The notes under the pieces: generated by a model
Database searches by the model: none
Told to the model about the DNA's origin: nothing
What the model saw: only the letters and a program-made list of their open reading frames with translations
DNA from: CAZABS01 sp964483635
GTDB taxonomy: Bacteria > Patescibacteriota > Minisyncoccia > Moranbacterales > UBA1568
Reading direction: 5' to 3'
Assembly (NCBI GenBank): GCA_964483635.1
Contig: CAZABS010000019.1
Span: 1 to 18,642 of the forward strand
Length of the DNA: 18,642 nucleotides
Part shown: piece after piece, positions 1 through 8,581 of the stretch
Layout: each line of letters starts with the position of its first letter
Position numbering within the stretch: position 1 is the stretch's first letter
Position numbers and translations under genes: made by a program

Positions 1-1502
1 CCGCGAACCTGGGAATTGGAAACCCGGGAGAAATTCTTTTTGAAGAAGTCTTCGGCTTCGTGGGAGATGTAGTCGTAATCATTGGTGGAGATGATGAGCC
101 AACCAGTTGGGTGTGCCTGCATCGCTGCCTCGATATCGGCAAGGGTGAGCTTGTCATGACTCACTTCTCCCCCAAAGTCATAGACTGGGATTTTGGCCCC
201 GCTCCAGTAATAATTGCGGAAGTTGCGAGTGATGAGAGTGTCGGTCGGGGTCTGGTTTTTTTTGAAGTAGGCGAAGACTTTGCGATAATTCGGATTCGAA
301 GAACTCGAGGTCTCGTGATAGGTATTGTTTTCCTCGAAGAAATACCCCCACGCGGGAACCAAGAGGAGAAAGCCAAGGAGGAGTCCTGGCCGAAACCATT
401 TCCCCGCATCCTGAAAGCGCGCGATGAGGATCGAGAAAAGCTCATATATACCAAAAGCAACGAGAATCATCCAGAAAGACTGAACGAAGAATATATACTG
501 CGCCCCGGCATTCCGATTCCACAGAAAAATCGCAAAGAGGAGCGGGAGGAAGAACGCACTCCCCAAAAAAATGGCTGCGTTTGAGGAGTCCGGTTTCTTC
601 GCGAGGGCGATGAGTCCAAACCCACCGAGAAGCACTCCGATGAGTGGGAGACCAAAGTCTCTGAGGACATACCCCACGTACGAGAAGTGATTATCAAAGA
701 ACGTGAGGCCGCTGAGGAATGCTTTGACAAACTGAGGTGCCAAAAAAATGAGCAGTACGATCCCTATAAGTCCCAAGCCTACCGTCGCGGCGTATTTGTT
801 GTGCCAGCCCTTCCCCTCAAAGAGATGCTTCCCTATCATGATGAGTGCATAGAGCCCGATGGAGAGCGCAATATGTGGCGTGAGCTGATGCGTGAGGTAG
901 GCCAAAAGTGAGAGGAGAAGCGCTGGGGGCATATAGAGTCCATTGACCGCATAGCGGGTCCACAGCGTACGAAGAACCGGCCATTTCCCCCGATACTCCA
1001 GTTCATAGAAAGCATACCAGGAGGTAGCTGCCCCGAGATAGAGCGGGAAGAACATCGCATACATCCGAAGCCGGCGGCTGAAGATGAGCGCTGAAATCGA
1101 CACGGCACAGAGAAAGGTCGCTACGAGCGCGATTTCTTTTTTTCCGGTAAAAATCGTCGTAGACCAAAAGAGCACGAGAAGCGAGAAGATCCCCCACCCG
1201 ACGCTCACCGTGCGAGCAGCCGCTTCGGTAGGTGCCACAAAATGAAACAGTTCAGCCACCTGCCACTTATACACAAAAGCACGTTCATCGCGAGCATCAT
1301 TTAGATTCATCTCAGCGAGTTTTCCAAAATTGAAATCCCAAGCCTTCCAGAGATTTGTCTGGGTATACCCATAAGCGGAATTAATATCAAGAAATTCATC
1401 CGCCACAAAAGAATTTTCTCCAAGGTGATAGAAACGCAGCAAAGCTCCAAGGAGTACGATGAGCGCCAAGACCTTCCAAGTTGTTTTCCACGAGAGTTCC
1501 AT
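1..1502 (-). CDS. GT-C fold membrane glycosyltransferase (GT39/ArnT-like), 3' end cut by window edge
   Basis: The open frame starts at ATG 1502 and is still open at base 1, giving 500 visible codons with no stop, so the C-terminus is missing. The N-terminus is a short basic stretch, a hydrophobic helix, then an acidic pair in the first outer loop (V33-A-D35-E36-F), the usual catalytic region of GT-C enzymes. About ten further hydrophobic segments follow, then a soluble C-terminal part from about residue 405 that looks extracytoplasmic. The family transfers a sugar from a polyprenyl-phosphate carrier to an acceptor outside the membrane; sugar and acceptor cannot be read from the sequence. The gene lies 34 bases downstream of another GT-C gene on the same strand and is probably co-transcribed with it. 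No Shine-Dalgarno sequence precedes the start. The family call is firm, the substrate unknown. Confidence 0.85.
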   Translation of the reverse strand, partial: MELSWKTTWKVLALIVLLGALLRFYHLGENSFVADEFLDINSAYGYTQTNLWKAWDFNFGKLAEMNLNDARDERAFVYKWQVAELFHFVAPTEAAARTVSVGWGIFSLLVLFWSTTIFTGKKEIALVATFLCAVSISALIFSRRLRMYAMFFPLYLGAATSWYAFYELEYRGKWPVLRTLWTRYAVNGLYMPPALLLSLLAYLTHQLTPHIALSIGLYALIMIGKHLFEGKGWHNKYAATVGLGLIGIVLLIFLAPQFVKAFLSGLTFFDNHFSYVGYVLRDFGLPLIGVLLGGFGLIALAKKPDSSNAAIFLGSAFFLPLLFAIFLWNRNAGAQYIFFVQSFWMILVAFGIYELFSILIARFQDAGKWFRPGLLLGFLLLVPAWGYFFEENNTYHETSSSSNPNYRKVFAYFKKNQTPTDTLITRNFRNYYWSGAKIPVYDFGGEVSHDKLTLADIEAAMQAHPTGWLIISTNDYDYISHEAEDFFKKNFSRVSNSQVR

Positions 1503-1536
1503 ACGACGAGTGGTAATGTTGAATAATGATTGAAGC

Positions 1537-3315
1537 TTATTGAGATTCCTCATCCGTTTCTGGTTCATCACTTTGTGCCGCTCTTCGCTCCCAAAACTCG
1601 CGCCAGGTATAACGCGGCGCTGCACTCGGATTGTCGTTACTGGTTTCACTCGTCGAAAAATCTTGCCGTGTGGCCGTGAGGGCGTCTAGCTTTGGTTTGA
1701 GCTCGAGCACCGTGAGTGTCCCAAACGGAAATGTCCCCGCGACGGTGTACTTCTCAAGATATTTCTTCATCCCACCCTCGAGATCTGATTGCGAACGGAG
1801 GATGAGGAAGTACAAACCTTCCTGATAGATATGGTCAGTGCTGATACCATCATTGATTATTCCACGTTGCGTAAGATGATAACTCAACGATCGTTGGTAT
1901 TCGGGTTCGCTGCTGCGATATACCGGAAAACCCGTTTCTCGCGAGCGCAGGGCCATGAAGTCAACAATTAACTCTTGTTGTTCGAGGGTGATGCGGGTAC
2001 GCTCTTTCAAGATGCGATCGGGACCACTCAGCACCACAGGCACACTCGCTGCTTGAGCAAGTTCACGAAAGCGACCATTGAGCGCTCCCAAACTTGAAAT
2101 GCCGATGATTCCCAGGAGAATCCAGACACCCGCTTGAACTCGTCGTCGATCGCCGAGAATTTCAAGGATTATTTTCCCGATGAAGCCAAGCCAGATAAAA
2201 GGAAGCGGGGTGACTAAGAGGAGAAACCGCGGTGAAAAGCTGGTAGCAATATTCAAAAAAAGAATCCAGGTTATACCAAACCAGAGCCCAATCAAGATGA
2301 GAAAATCTCGTCCGGATCCCGGAGGCGTGTTCGAGAAAAACCACCCCAAGAGAACAATCCCGGAACCATAGAAGAGCGTAAAGAGAACGCCCCAGAGAAA
2401 TCCGATCTTACAGTCATCGTCACAAACCACACTCACCGTTGGAAAAAGCCTCACCTTGGGTAATTCTGCTCTCTCAAAACCACTCACCACGAGACCATAT
2501 CCGAGTATTTGTTCGGTTGTATTTCGTATCGCTCGATCGACGAAAGAAGATTCACCGGTATTGGTTTTACTCGAAAGGGCTTTGATAAATTCAGTCGTGT
2601 TCCGACCTCCTGTAGCAACTTCATTGAGAAAAAGCGGGACGTAAAGCAAAATAACGATACTGAGCGCCACTCCCCAATAACGGATTGCGATCTTGGGTCG
2701 CTTGATGAGGAGTAGGAGAAAGGCAATAATCGGAATACCTACGAATGCTAAAAAGTGAAATTGAGTAGCCAATCCCAGGAAAAATCCTGATAGACCGAGA
2801 AAGAAACCCGATTTCGCTTCCTCCCGATCAACAGCGCGCAAGAGGGCATAAAAACCAAATAGGAGAAAAAATGGGAGAAAATTTGGATTCCACGAAAAAC
2901 GTCCGTACATCACGAGAAAGGGAGAAACGGCCGCAAGCGACGTGAGGCCAAGTGTCAACGAAACAGAGAAGAAACGTTTCAAGAACAGAAACAGGGCGCC
3001 AAGAGCAAAAACCGAAAAAAGGGCTACCCCTCTCGCCTGTCCGGCAGGATCACTTCCAAAGACAAGGGCACTCACATATTCCAAATAATAGAAGCTCGGC
3101 GGAAGTCTGAGTGAGGTGCCAGCTGCCTTTGGTCCCAAGAGAGGCAGATCGAAAAAGTCACCCTGCAGACCACTCTCCACAACTCGGGCATCCCTGGCTT
3201 GGTCGAGTTCAAAATGAAGCCAATCGGAAAAATGATAACTTCGGAGGAAAAAACCGACGCCCAAAACGAGGGAGAGTATGAGCAAAATTCGGTATTGCTT
3301 GAGCCAGGAAATCAC
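1537..3315 (-). CDS. GT-C fold membrane glycosyltransferase (GT39/PMT-like)
   Basis: This 592-residue polytopic membrane protein begins with a GTG codon; the only nearby ribosome-binding hint is a weak GAAAG-rich stretch. After the first membrane helix comes F35-E-L-D38-Q-A-R-D42-A, the acidic first outer loop typical of GT-C enzymes. An L-P-P stretch near residue 71 sits where PMT-type enzymes have their HPP-like loop. Around ten more hydrophobic segments run to about residue 410. Residues about 430-540 form a soluble, presumably extracytoplasmic region, and the last ~50 residues are hydrophilic and acidic, ending in a D/E-rich tail. The expected role is transfer of a sugar from polyprenyl phosphate to an extracytoplasmic acceptor. 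It appears to lead a two-gene minus-strand unit with the truncated GT-C gene downstream and faces a divergent gene on the plus strand. Donor and acceptor are unknown. Confidence 0.86.
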   Translation of the reverse strand: MISWLKQYRILLILSLVLGVGFFLRSYHFSDWLHFELDQARDARVVESGLQGDFFDLPLLGPKAAGTSLRLPPSFYYLEYVSALVFGSDPAGQARGVALFSVFALGALFLFLKRFFSVSLTLGLTSLAAVSPFLVMYGRFSWNPNFLPFFLLFGFYALLRAVDREEAKSGFFLGLSGFFLGLATQFHFLAFVGIPIIAFLLLLIKRPKIAIRYWGVALSIVILLYVPLFLNEVATGGRNTTEFIKALSSKTNTGESSFVDRAIRNTTEQILGYGLVVSGFERAELPKVRLFPTVSVVCDDDCKIGFLWGVLFTLFYGSGIVLLGWFFSNTPPGSGRDFLILIGLWFGITWILFLNIATSFSPRFLLLVTPLPFIWLGFIGKIILEILGDRRRVQAGVWILLGIIGISSLGALNGRFRELAQAASVPVVLSGPDRILKERTRITLEQQELIVDFMALRSRETGFPVYRSSEPEYQRSLSYHLTQRGIINDGISTDHIYQEGLYFLILRSQSDLEGGMKKYLEKYTVAGTFPFGTLTVLELKPKLDALTATRQDFSTSETSNDNPSAAPRYTWREFWERRAAQSDEPETDEESQ

Positions 3316-3425
3316 TTTCTTTCTTTCAATAATTAGGCTAAAATACGACTATTCATATAAAAAACATGGCTTAATCAAGGTCTTGTTGTATCATTTTAGC
3401 ATAAATTGTTCCCAAAAACACCTCT
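3316..3425. promoter_or_regulatory. Divergent intergenic region between GT-C genes, presumed promoters
   Basis: This AT-rich 110-bp gap separates the GTG start of the minus-strand GT-C gene from the ATG of the plus-strand one, so both promoters should lie here or inside the flanking genes. I see an extended -10-like ATGCTAAAAT on the minus strand, and TTGATT followed by AT-rich sequence on the same strand. None of these forms a convincing -35/-10 pair with 16-18 spacing, and no convincing plus-strand pair was found. Neither gene has a clear ribosome-binding site. The assignment rests on gene orientation, not on a confident motif. Confidence 0.3.
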
Positions 3426-5702
3426 ATGCGCGATTTTCTAGAAAGCCTCGAGCATCGGGTACTCGCCACTTTAGCACTCCTCTTTGGACTGAATACACTC
3501 TTCTTCATCGCTCCTCAGACGAAATCACTCGCTATCTTCCGTTTTACTGAAAGGAATGACCCTTTCTATGCTGTGTATCTCTTGCTCGGCGTCGTTATCA
3601 TAGCAGCGATTGTTAATTTCAATCGTCGGTTCGATTGGAAAATCTGGCTCGGAGCTTTCCTCGCAACCATCACGCCCGGGATTCTCATCCTGTGCTATGG
3701 ACTCACCGAATCACAAAATTTCCATTATCTCTTCCAAATAGCTGTCGGTATCTACGTTATTTCCTTTGGCATTCTGCTTGCCACATTCGTCCTAGAACGC
3801 GATCACCATACATACCCTGAAACTGCCGCAGACTCACTTTCTCTGAAAGCATGGCTCCGAGCACAGGGAGCGCTCACGTATCTCCTTCTCACTCTGGCTA
3901 CCAGCTTCTTTTTTGGCTTCGGATTCTATCATCTAACTCAATACGCCGCCGTCGACGAACCACTGTGGTTTGACGGTCGGATCGCTCGGTATTGGCACAA
4001 TATCGAAGAACGAGATTGGGATGGTACGGATATTAGTGATAAACCCGGAATCACGATCGCCCTCGCCTCAGGTCCGGGACTCTGGTTCAAAACGACAAAG
4101 GACTACCGTACCGTCAGCTTTCAGGGAGAAGTTTCAGGACTTAAAGACAATCTTCAGGAGTTCTATCTTGCCTATCGTCTTCCCCTCCTCATCGTTATTA
4201 CCCTCCTCCTCCCACTTTTTTATTTTTTTCTCGAGCGGCTGGTTGGCAAAGAAGCCGCACTCTTGAGCTATCTCTTCATTTCCACCTCCCCGATATTGAT
4301 CGGCATGTCCAAAATTATCAATCCAGATTCACTCCTCTGGATATTTACACCACTCTCACTCATTGCCTATCTCGTTTTTCTCAAACGTCAGTGGCATCGC
4401 TACCTCATACTTTCTGGAATCTTCCTCGGTTTTGCCCTCCTCACGAAGTACATAGCCAATATTCTTTTTATCTTTTTTCTCGGTCTTATTTTCCTCGAAT
4501 ATCTCTACCATCCACAACAAAGCCCCATCTCATTTCCGGTGTTTCTCAAGCGTTCATTCGTGCATTTTATCATCCTCACTTTTGCTGCCCTGACAACCGT
4601 CTACAGTTTCTTTCCGCTTACCTGGGTTGATCCGTCCGCTCTCATCACGAGCACCCTACTTTCCGAGGCTTTTGTGAAAGTTGCTCCCCTGTTCGTAATC
4701 ATGTTTTCCCTCATTCTCATTGATCAATGGTTCAATCAATCGCGCATTGTTTCCGCACTCATCAAGAGCTTGGAGAAATGGAAACATTGGCTCGTGTCTC
4801 TCGTCAGTCTTGTGTTTCTCACGGCAAGTCTTATCACCATCGGGAATACATGGATGGGGATGAAACTCTATGATTTCATGGATCTTTTGGCAGCTCCAAA
4901 ATCTATCGCTGACAAAAGTGATTTTATCGGAATTTTTCTCACCAATTTTTATCCCATCCTCTTTGGAATTCCGCCAATAGTCCTGCTACTTTTCCTGGCG
5001 GCGCCACTCTGTATTTCTCTCCAGCGTCACTCGTTGCGTTCGACGCCACCGCGAGTGATCTTTTACTTCATTGTTTTTATTCTCCTGTACTATCTCGGGG
5101 CGACCGTCAATAACGTCGCTTCTATTGTTCGTTACCAGATCATTATTTTCCCGCTGGTCGCCATTGTCGCCGGTATCGTGCTGGCCTCTTTACTGGAATG
5201 GCTTGATTCACGATTTGATTTCACCCGTCCCTGGAGGGGTCAAGTTGCTGCGACGGTTCTCCTGATTGTCGGCACGGGCACGCTCCTCATGACACCCTTC
5301 CCACTTTCCTACGCCTCTTCATTCCTCCCATCACGCTACCATGTCGATATCAAAGATATGGGACCTGGCAGTTATGAAGCCGCTCAGTATCTCAATAGCC
5401 TCCCTGAGGCAGAGTCGATGCTCATTTGGACAGACAAAATTGGCGTCTGCAAATTCTTTGTCGGACGCTGTAAGCGTGGTCTCGATTATGAAAAACTTCG
5501 TCGAGATGGACTCGACTACGTTGTGGTTTCCTCAGGACGTGAAAGTCGCACTTCCAGCATGATGCGTGGGGACATCGACGCGGAGCAAGCTGGTCTCATT
5601 CGTTTCGACGAATACTACGAGGGGTCGAGTACACCCGATTTTGAAATTTTGATAAATGGCCGCCCCTCACACTTTGTCCGCGTCTTCCGTTTCGAAGAAT
5701 AG
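3426..5702 (+). CDS. GT-C fold membrane glycosyltransferase with extra N-terminal membrane module
   Basis: This is a 758-residue polytopic protein. Residues 1-125 form an additional module of about four hydrophobic helices not present in the downstream paralog. The GT-C core begins near residue 148 with a helix and the outer-loop acidic motif A-V-D177-E178-P, then D205-K-P-G, a hydrophobic core with I-I-N-P-D-S-L-L-W and L-L-T-K-Y stretches, and an extracytoplasmic C-terminal domain holding C675 and C682 in a G-V-C-x6-C arrangement. All these landmarks recur in the same order in the next gene, so the two arose by duplication. The likely reaction is sugar transfer from a polyprenyl-phosphate donor to an outside acceptor. 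The ATG at 3426 has no Shine-Dalgarno sequence. The next gene starts about 10 bases after this stop, so the pair is probably one transcript. Confidence 0.87.
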   Translation: MRDFLESLEHRVLATLALLFGLNTLFFIAPQTKSLAIFRFTERNDPFYAVYLLLGVVIIAAIVNFNRRFDWKIWLGAFLATITPGILILCYGLTESQNFHYLFQIAVGIYVISFGILLATFVLERDHHTYPETAADSLSLKAWLRAQGALTYLLLTLATSFFFGFGFYHLTQYAAVDEPLWFDGRIARYWHNIEERDWDGTDISDKPGITIALASGPGLWFKTTKDYRTVSFQGEVSGLKDNLQEFYLAYRLPLLIVITLLLPLFYFFLERLVGKEAALLSYLFISTSPILIGMSKIINPDSLLWIFTPLSLIAYLVFLKRQWHRYLILSGIFLGFALLTKYIANILFIFFLGLIFLEYLYHPQQSPISFPVFLKRSFVHFIILTFAALTTVYSFFPLTWVDPSALITSTLLSEAFVKVAPLFVIMFSLILIDQWFNQSRIVSALIKSLEKWKHWLVSLVSLVFLTASLITIGNTWMGMKLYDFMDLLAAPKSIADKSDFIGIFLTNFYPILFGIPPIVLLLFLAAPLCISLQRHSLRSTPPRVIFYFIVFILLYYLGATVNNVASIVRYQIIIFPLVAIVAGIVLASLLEWLDSRFDFTRPWRGQVAATVLLIVGTGTLLMTPFPLSYASSFLPSRYHVDIKDMGPGSYEAAQYLNSLPEAESMLIWTDKIGVCKFFVGRCKRGLDYEKLRRDGLDYVVVSSGRESRTSSMMRGDIDAEQAGLIRFDEYYEGSSTPDFEILINGRPSHFVRVFRFEE

Positions 5703-5712
5703 TCGAAATCTC

Positions 5713-8547
5713 ATGTCATACGTTCAGGCACTCCAAAAGTATCTGCAATCTGTAACGCGAGAAACCTGGCTCATCACCACGCTTCTCTGTTTTAGCCTCT
5801 TTTTGTTTTTTGGTTTTGGCCTTGTTCATCTCTCTGAATTCGAAACAGCCGATGAACACTACTGGCTTTTTGAGCGTATTCCTGCATATTTTGATGCGTG
5901 GGAAGAAGGGAAATACCGACGAACCCTCATTAACGACAAGCCTGGTGTCTCCCTTGCTCTCATTTCCGGATTTGGACTTATCGCGCTGCCAGATCCGACC
6001 TCACTCGCGGTACATAATGGAGATGAAGACTATACCGCCTATGCGGTCGATCGAATCCCCCGGCTCCTTTATGCTTTTCGCTTTCCACTGATCCTTGCCA
6101 ACACACTCCTCCTCTTGCTCATGTTTTTCCTCGCTGTCCGAGTCTTCCATGACCGATGGGTGGCACTTTGGGGAACAGCCCTGACCGCGCTCGCACCAAT
6201 CTTGATTGGCATATCACAAATCGTAAATCCGGACGCACTCCTCTGGTCCCTCGGTTTTTCAACTCTCCTCTCACTCATTCTTCTTTTTCGAAATCCCACT
6301 ACACCACTCATTGTCCTTTCAGGAACACTCCTCGGATTCTCCCTGCTTACCAAATATACAGCGACATTTCTTTTTCCTTTTTCCGCGCTCGTTTTTCTGA
6401 TCACCCTGCGGGATCAGCAACTATTCGATCGTGAACGTCTCATTTCATGGATACAGGTTCGTATTCGAAGTTTCCTCCTCACCGTACTTGTGAGTCTCCT
6501 TATCATCAGCATTGCTCTTCCAGCCGTTTGGCTTCGCAAAGGAACTCTCTGGAATCTCTTGACCTCCTCTTCTGATGCCGCTTCGTTTATTCTCATTGCC
6601 ACCATCATTTTTTTCTTCTCGTTCTGGATCGAGGCTCGTATTTTTGGATCTCGTTTCCTGCTGAAAAGTTTCTCTTGGATATCCGAAACCTCCTACCAGC
6701 GCTTTCGAACGTTGGCACTCCTCCTGATTCCTCTCATCTCTATTACCCTCATTCTTCTCCAATGGCTCTCGTTCCCAATTTTGGTCAACATTCCTTTCGA
6801 TGTGAAAAATATATCCGATATTGATTCACTCTGGAGAAATCCGCTTTTTCTTGAAATTCTGGCGCTTGAATTCAATCCCCATATTTTTTCCATCACGTTG
6901 CCAGTTTTGTTGGGGCTCCTCGCTTTTTTCAACTGGCGCACACACCGACACCTCAATCGAGAAACGCTCCAATCCGCGCTCATCTTGACGGGTTTCATAC
7001 TCCTCTTTCAAATTGCCCAAGCCGTTTCCGATGTTGTTTCAACGGTTCGGTACGGCATTCTCCTCTACCCGGCATTTGGGTTTTTGGCGGGTGTTGGCGT
7101 GCGAATCTGGTGTCTCAGGTTTCCTCGATTCCTTTCATCAATGAGGGGGCGACTCTTCGTGAGTCTCGTGCTGAGTTGTGCACTAGGCGTGACCGTCTGG
7201 CTGCATCATCCTTTCTCCCTCACCTATACCAATAGTCTCCTCCCCGCAGAAAGGATTATCAGTGATGGTTGGGGATTCGGTGGCTTTGAGGCTGCACAGT
7301 TCATCAATGCAACCCCGCACGAAAAGCCTCTTGTTGTATGGTCAGATTATTATGGTGTTTGTCCCTTTATTCAAGGCATCTGTTTTACGGATTATACTTT
7401 TGACACGGAAAAATTTCCGCCAGACTACTATGTCTTGAGTCGCCGAGGAAAAATTCGTTTTCGCCCGGAACTGCGAACTGATACTCCGGGTACCGTTGAT
7501 GCGCATCGATACTACACCAAAAAACCTCTTTGGTCGCTTGCGCTCAATGGACAATCCGAAAATACGATCAAAATCGTCAAAGCAGATCGAACCCTCGAGG
7601 TTGCCATCATCACCGATATTGATCATTGCCCCTCACGTGAAGCGGTATCTGAAAACGCGCTCGAGCAATTCGTGTCCTCGAGTCGTACCGCTGAAGTAGA
7701 TTTTATTGTGAGCCTTGGAGACAATGCGAGTCATCGACTCCGCAATTGTTCGATAACCGGGGATGCCGATGCTCGTTATATTGCTGCTCGTCTGCGCTCC
7801 GGAGGATTATCAACCCATTTTGTCTTGGGTGATCATGACATCGCGAGTTCCGTAGATTCATACCAATCCTGGCTCCACACAATTGGCCGAGAAAAAACTT
7901 TCTATTCGTTCGATCAAGATAATTTTCACGTCATCATTTTGGATACAGTGCTCGGTGGAGAACCACTGCGCAGTGCTTGCGAAGATGACGCCGACTGTTC
8001 ATCACTTCAAGAACGTCTCAAGCAATTCCGCTCGACTCCCTTTTTGGAATACCAGGGTAGCTATACTGATGCACAAGCAACCTCCTGGGAAGAAAAACAA
8101 CTACTACAAAGACGCCTCCGGAAAATAGAAACCGAAATTGATCAGACTCGTTCCTTTGGCCTGCGCGATCGAGGACAGATATCCGAACACGAACTTCAAT
8201 GGCTCACGGAAGATCTTTCAAAAACAGTCCACCAACGTGTTCTTATTCTCTCGGATCACCCCCTCTTTCCATTTACTTCAAATAAAAAAAGGTACGACAT
8301 TACCAATGGAGAAAAAGTCCGCGAAGTACTCGAAAAAAGCGGGAAACAAATTGTCGCCATTTCAGGAGAGGCGCACCTGTGGCACGAAGAAACTCGCGCT
8401 GGTATTCAATACTATATTGTTGATGAGTTTCGCAAAGGAGATGGATCCTGGGCAGTTTTTTCCTGGGACAAAAATGGGTTCCATCTTGCAAAACATGTCA
8501 CCAATCCGATCGATCAGAATTCCCGTGACGTTGCTTCCGATGAGTAA
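5713..8547 (+). CDS. GT-C glycosyltransferase fused to a C-terminal metallophosphoesterase domain
   Basis: I chose ATG 5713 (944 residues) because it follows the upstream stop by 10 bases; an in-frame ATG at 5656 would overlap the upstream gene by 47 bases and add 19 polar residues. Residues 1-500 are a GT-C core with D47-E48 in the first outer loop, D75-K-P-G, N-P-D and L-T-K-Y landmarks and many helices. Residues 500-620 are extracytoplasmic with C550/C557. Residues about 625-940 resemble calcineurin-like phosphoesterases: T-D635-I-D637-H, G-D670-N, G-D707-H708-D, S-D-H849-P and G-E886-A-H888. Compared with the family pattern DxH, GD, GNH, H, GHxH, three ligand positions carry carboxylates in place of His, Asn and His. 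Four cysteines (639, 679, 756, 762) suit an oxidising outer compartment. A charged helical insert lies near residues 765-825. The fusion suggests glycosyl transfer coupled to phosphate-ester cleavage outside the cell; whether the second domain is active is unknown. Confidence 0.85.
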   Translation: MSYVQALQKYLQSVTRETWLITTLLCFSLFLFFGFGLVHLSEFETADEHYWLFERIPAYFDAWEEGKYRRTLINDKPGVSLALISGFGLIALPDPTSLAVHNGDEDYTAYAVDRIPRLLYAFRFPLILANTLLLLLMFFLAVRVFHDRWVALWGTALTALAPILIGISQIVNPDALLWSLGFSTLLSLILLFRNPTTPLIVLSGTLLGFSLLTKYTATFLFPFSALVFLITLRDQQLFDRERLISWIQVRIRSFLLTVLVSLLIISIALPAVWLRKGTLWNLLTSSSDAASFILIATIIFFFSFWIEARIFGSRFLLKSFSWISETSYQRFRTLALLLIPLISITLILLQWLSFPILVNIPFDVKNISDIDSLWRNPLFLEILALEFNPHIFSITLPVLLGLLAFFNWRTHRHLNRETLQSALILTGFILLFQIAQAVSDVVSTVRYGILLYPAFGFLAGVGVRIWCLRFPRFLSSMRGRLFVSLVLSCALGVTVWLHHPFSLTYTNSLLPAERIISDGWGFGGFEAAQFINATPHEKPLVVWSDYYGVCPFIQGICFTDYTFDTEKFPPDYYVLSRRGKIRFRPELRTDTPGTVDAHRYYTKKPLWSLALNGQSENTIKIVKADRTLEVAIITDIDHCPSREAVSENALEQFVSSSRTAEVDFIVSLGDNASHRLRNCSITGDADARYIAARLRSGGLSTHFVLGDHDIASSVDSYQSWLHTIGREKTFYSFDQDNFHVIILDTVLGGEPLRSACEDDADCSSLQERLKQFRSTPFLEYQGSYTDAQATSWEEKQLLQRRLRKIETEIDQTRSFGLRDRGQISEHELQWLTEDLSKTVHQRVLILSDHPLFPFTSNKKRYDITNGEKVREVLEKSGKQIVAISGEAHLWHEETRAGIQYYIVDEFRKGDGSWAVFSWDKNGFHLAKHVTNPIDQNSRDVASDE

Positions 8548-8581
8548 CTAAAGAGCAGAACAAAAATTCCCTGCGTGTGTT

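Noticed and set aside
60..584. 174-codon open frame on the plus strand inside the leftmost gene
   Set aside because: It is antisense to a continuous GT-C membrane protein frame; its translation is charged and shows no family feature.
5656..5712. Upstream ATG for the GT-C/phosphoesterase gene
   Set aside because: It would overlap the preceding gene by 47 bases and add a polar stretch before the first helix; ATG 5713 sits 10 bases after the upstream stop and is simpler. Not excluded.
8548..8581. GCAG/CTGC stem as a terminator between convergent genes
   Set aside because: The stem has only four Watson-Crick pairs plus wobble pairs and no clean T run on either side, so I do not call it.
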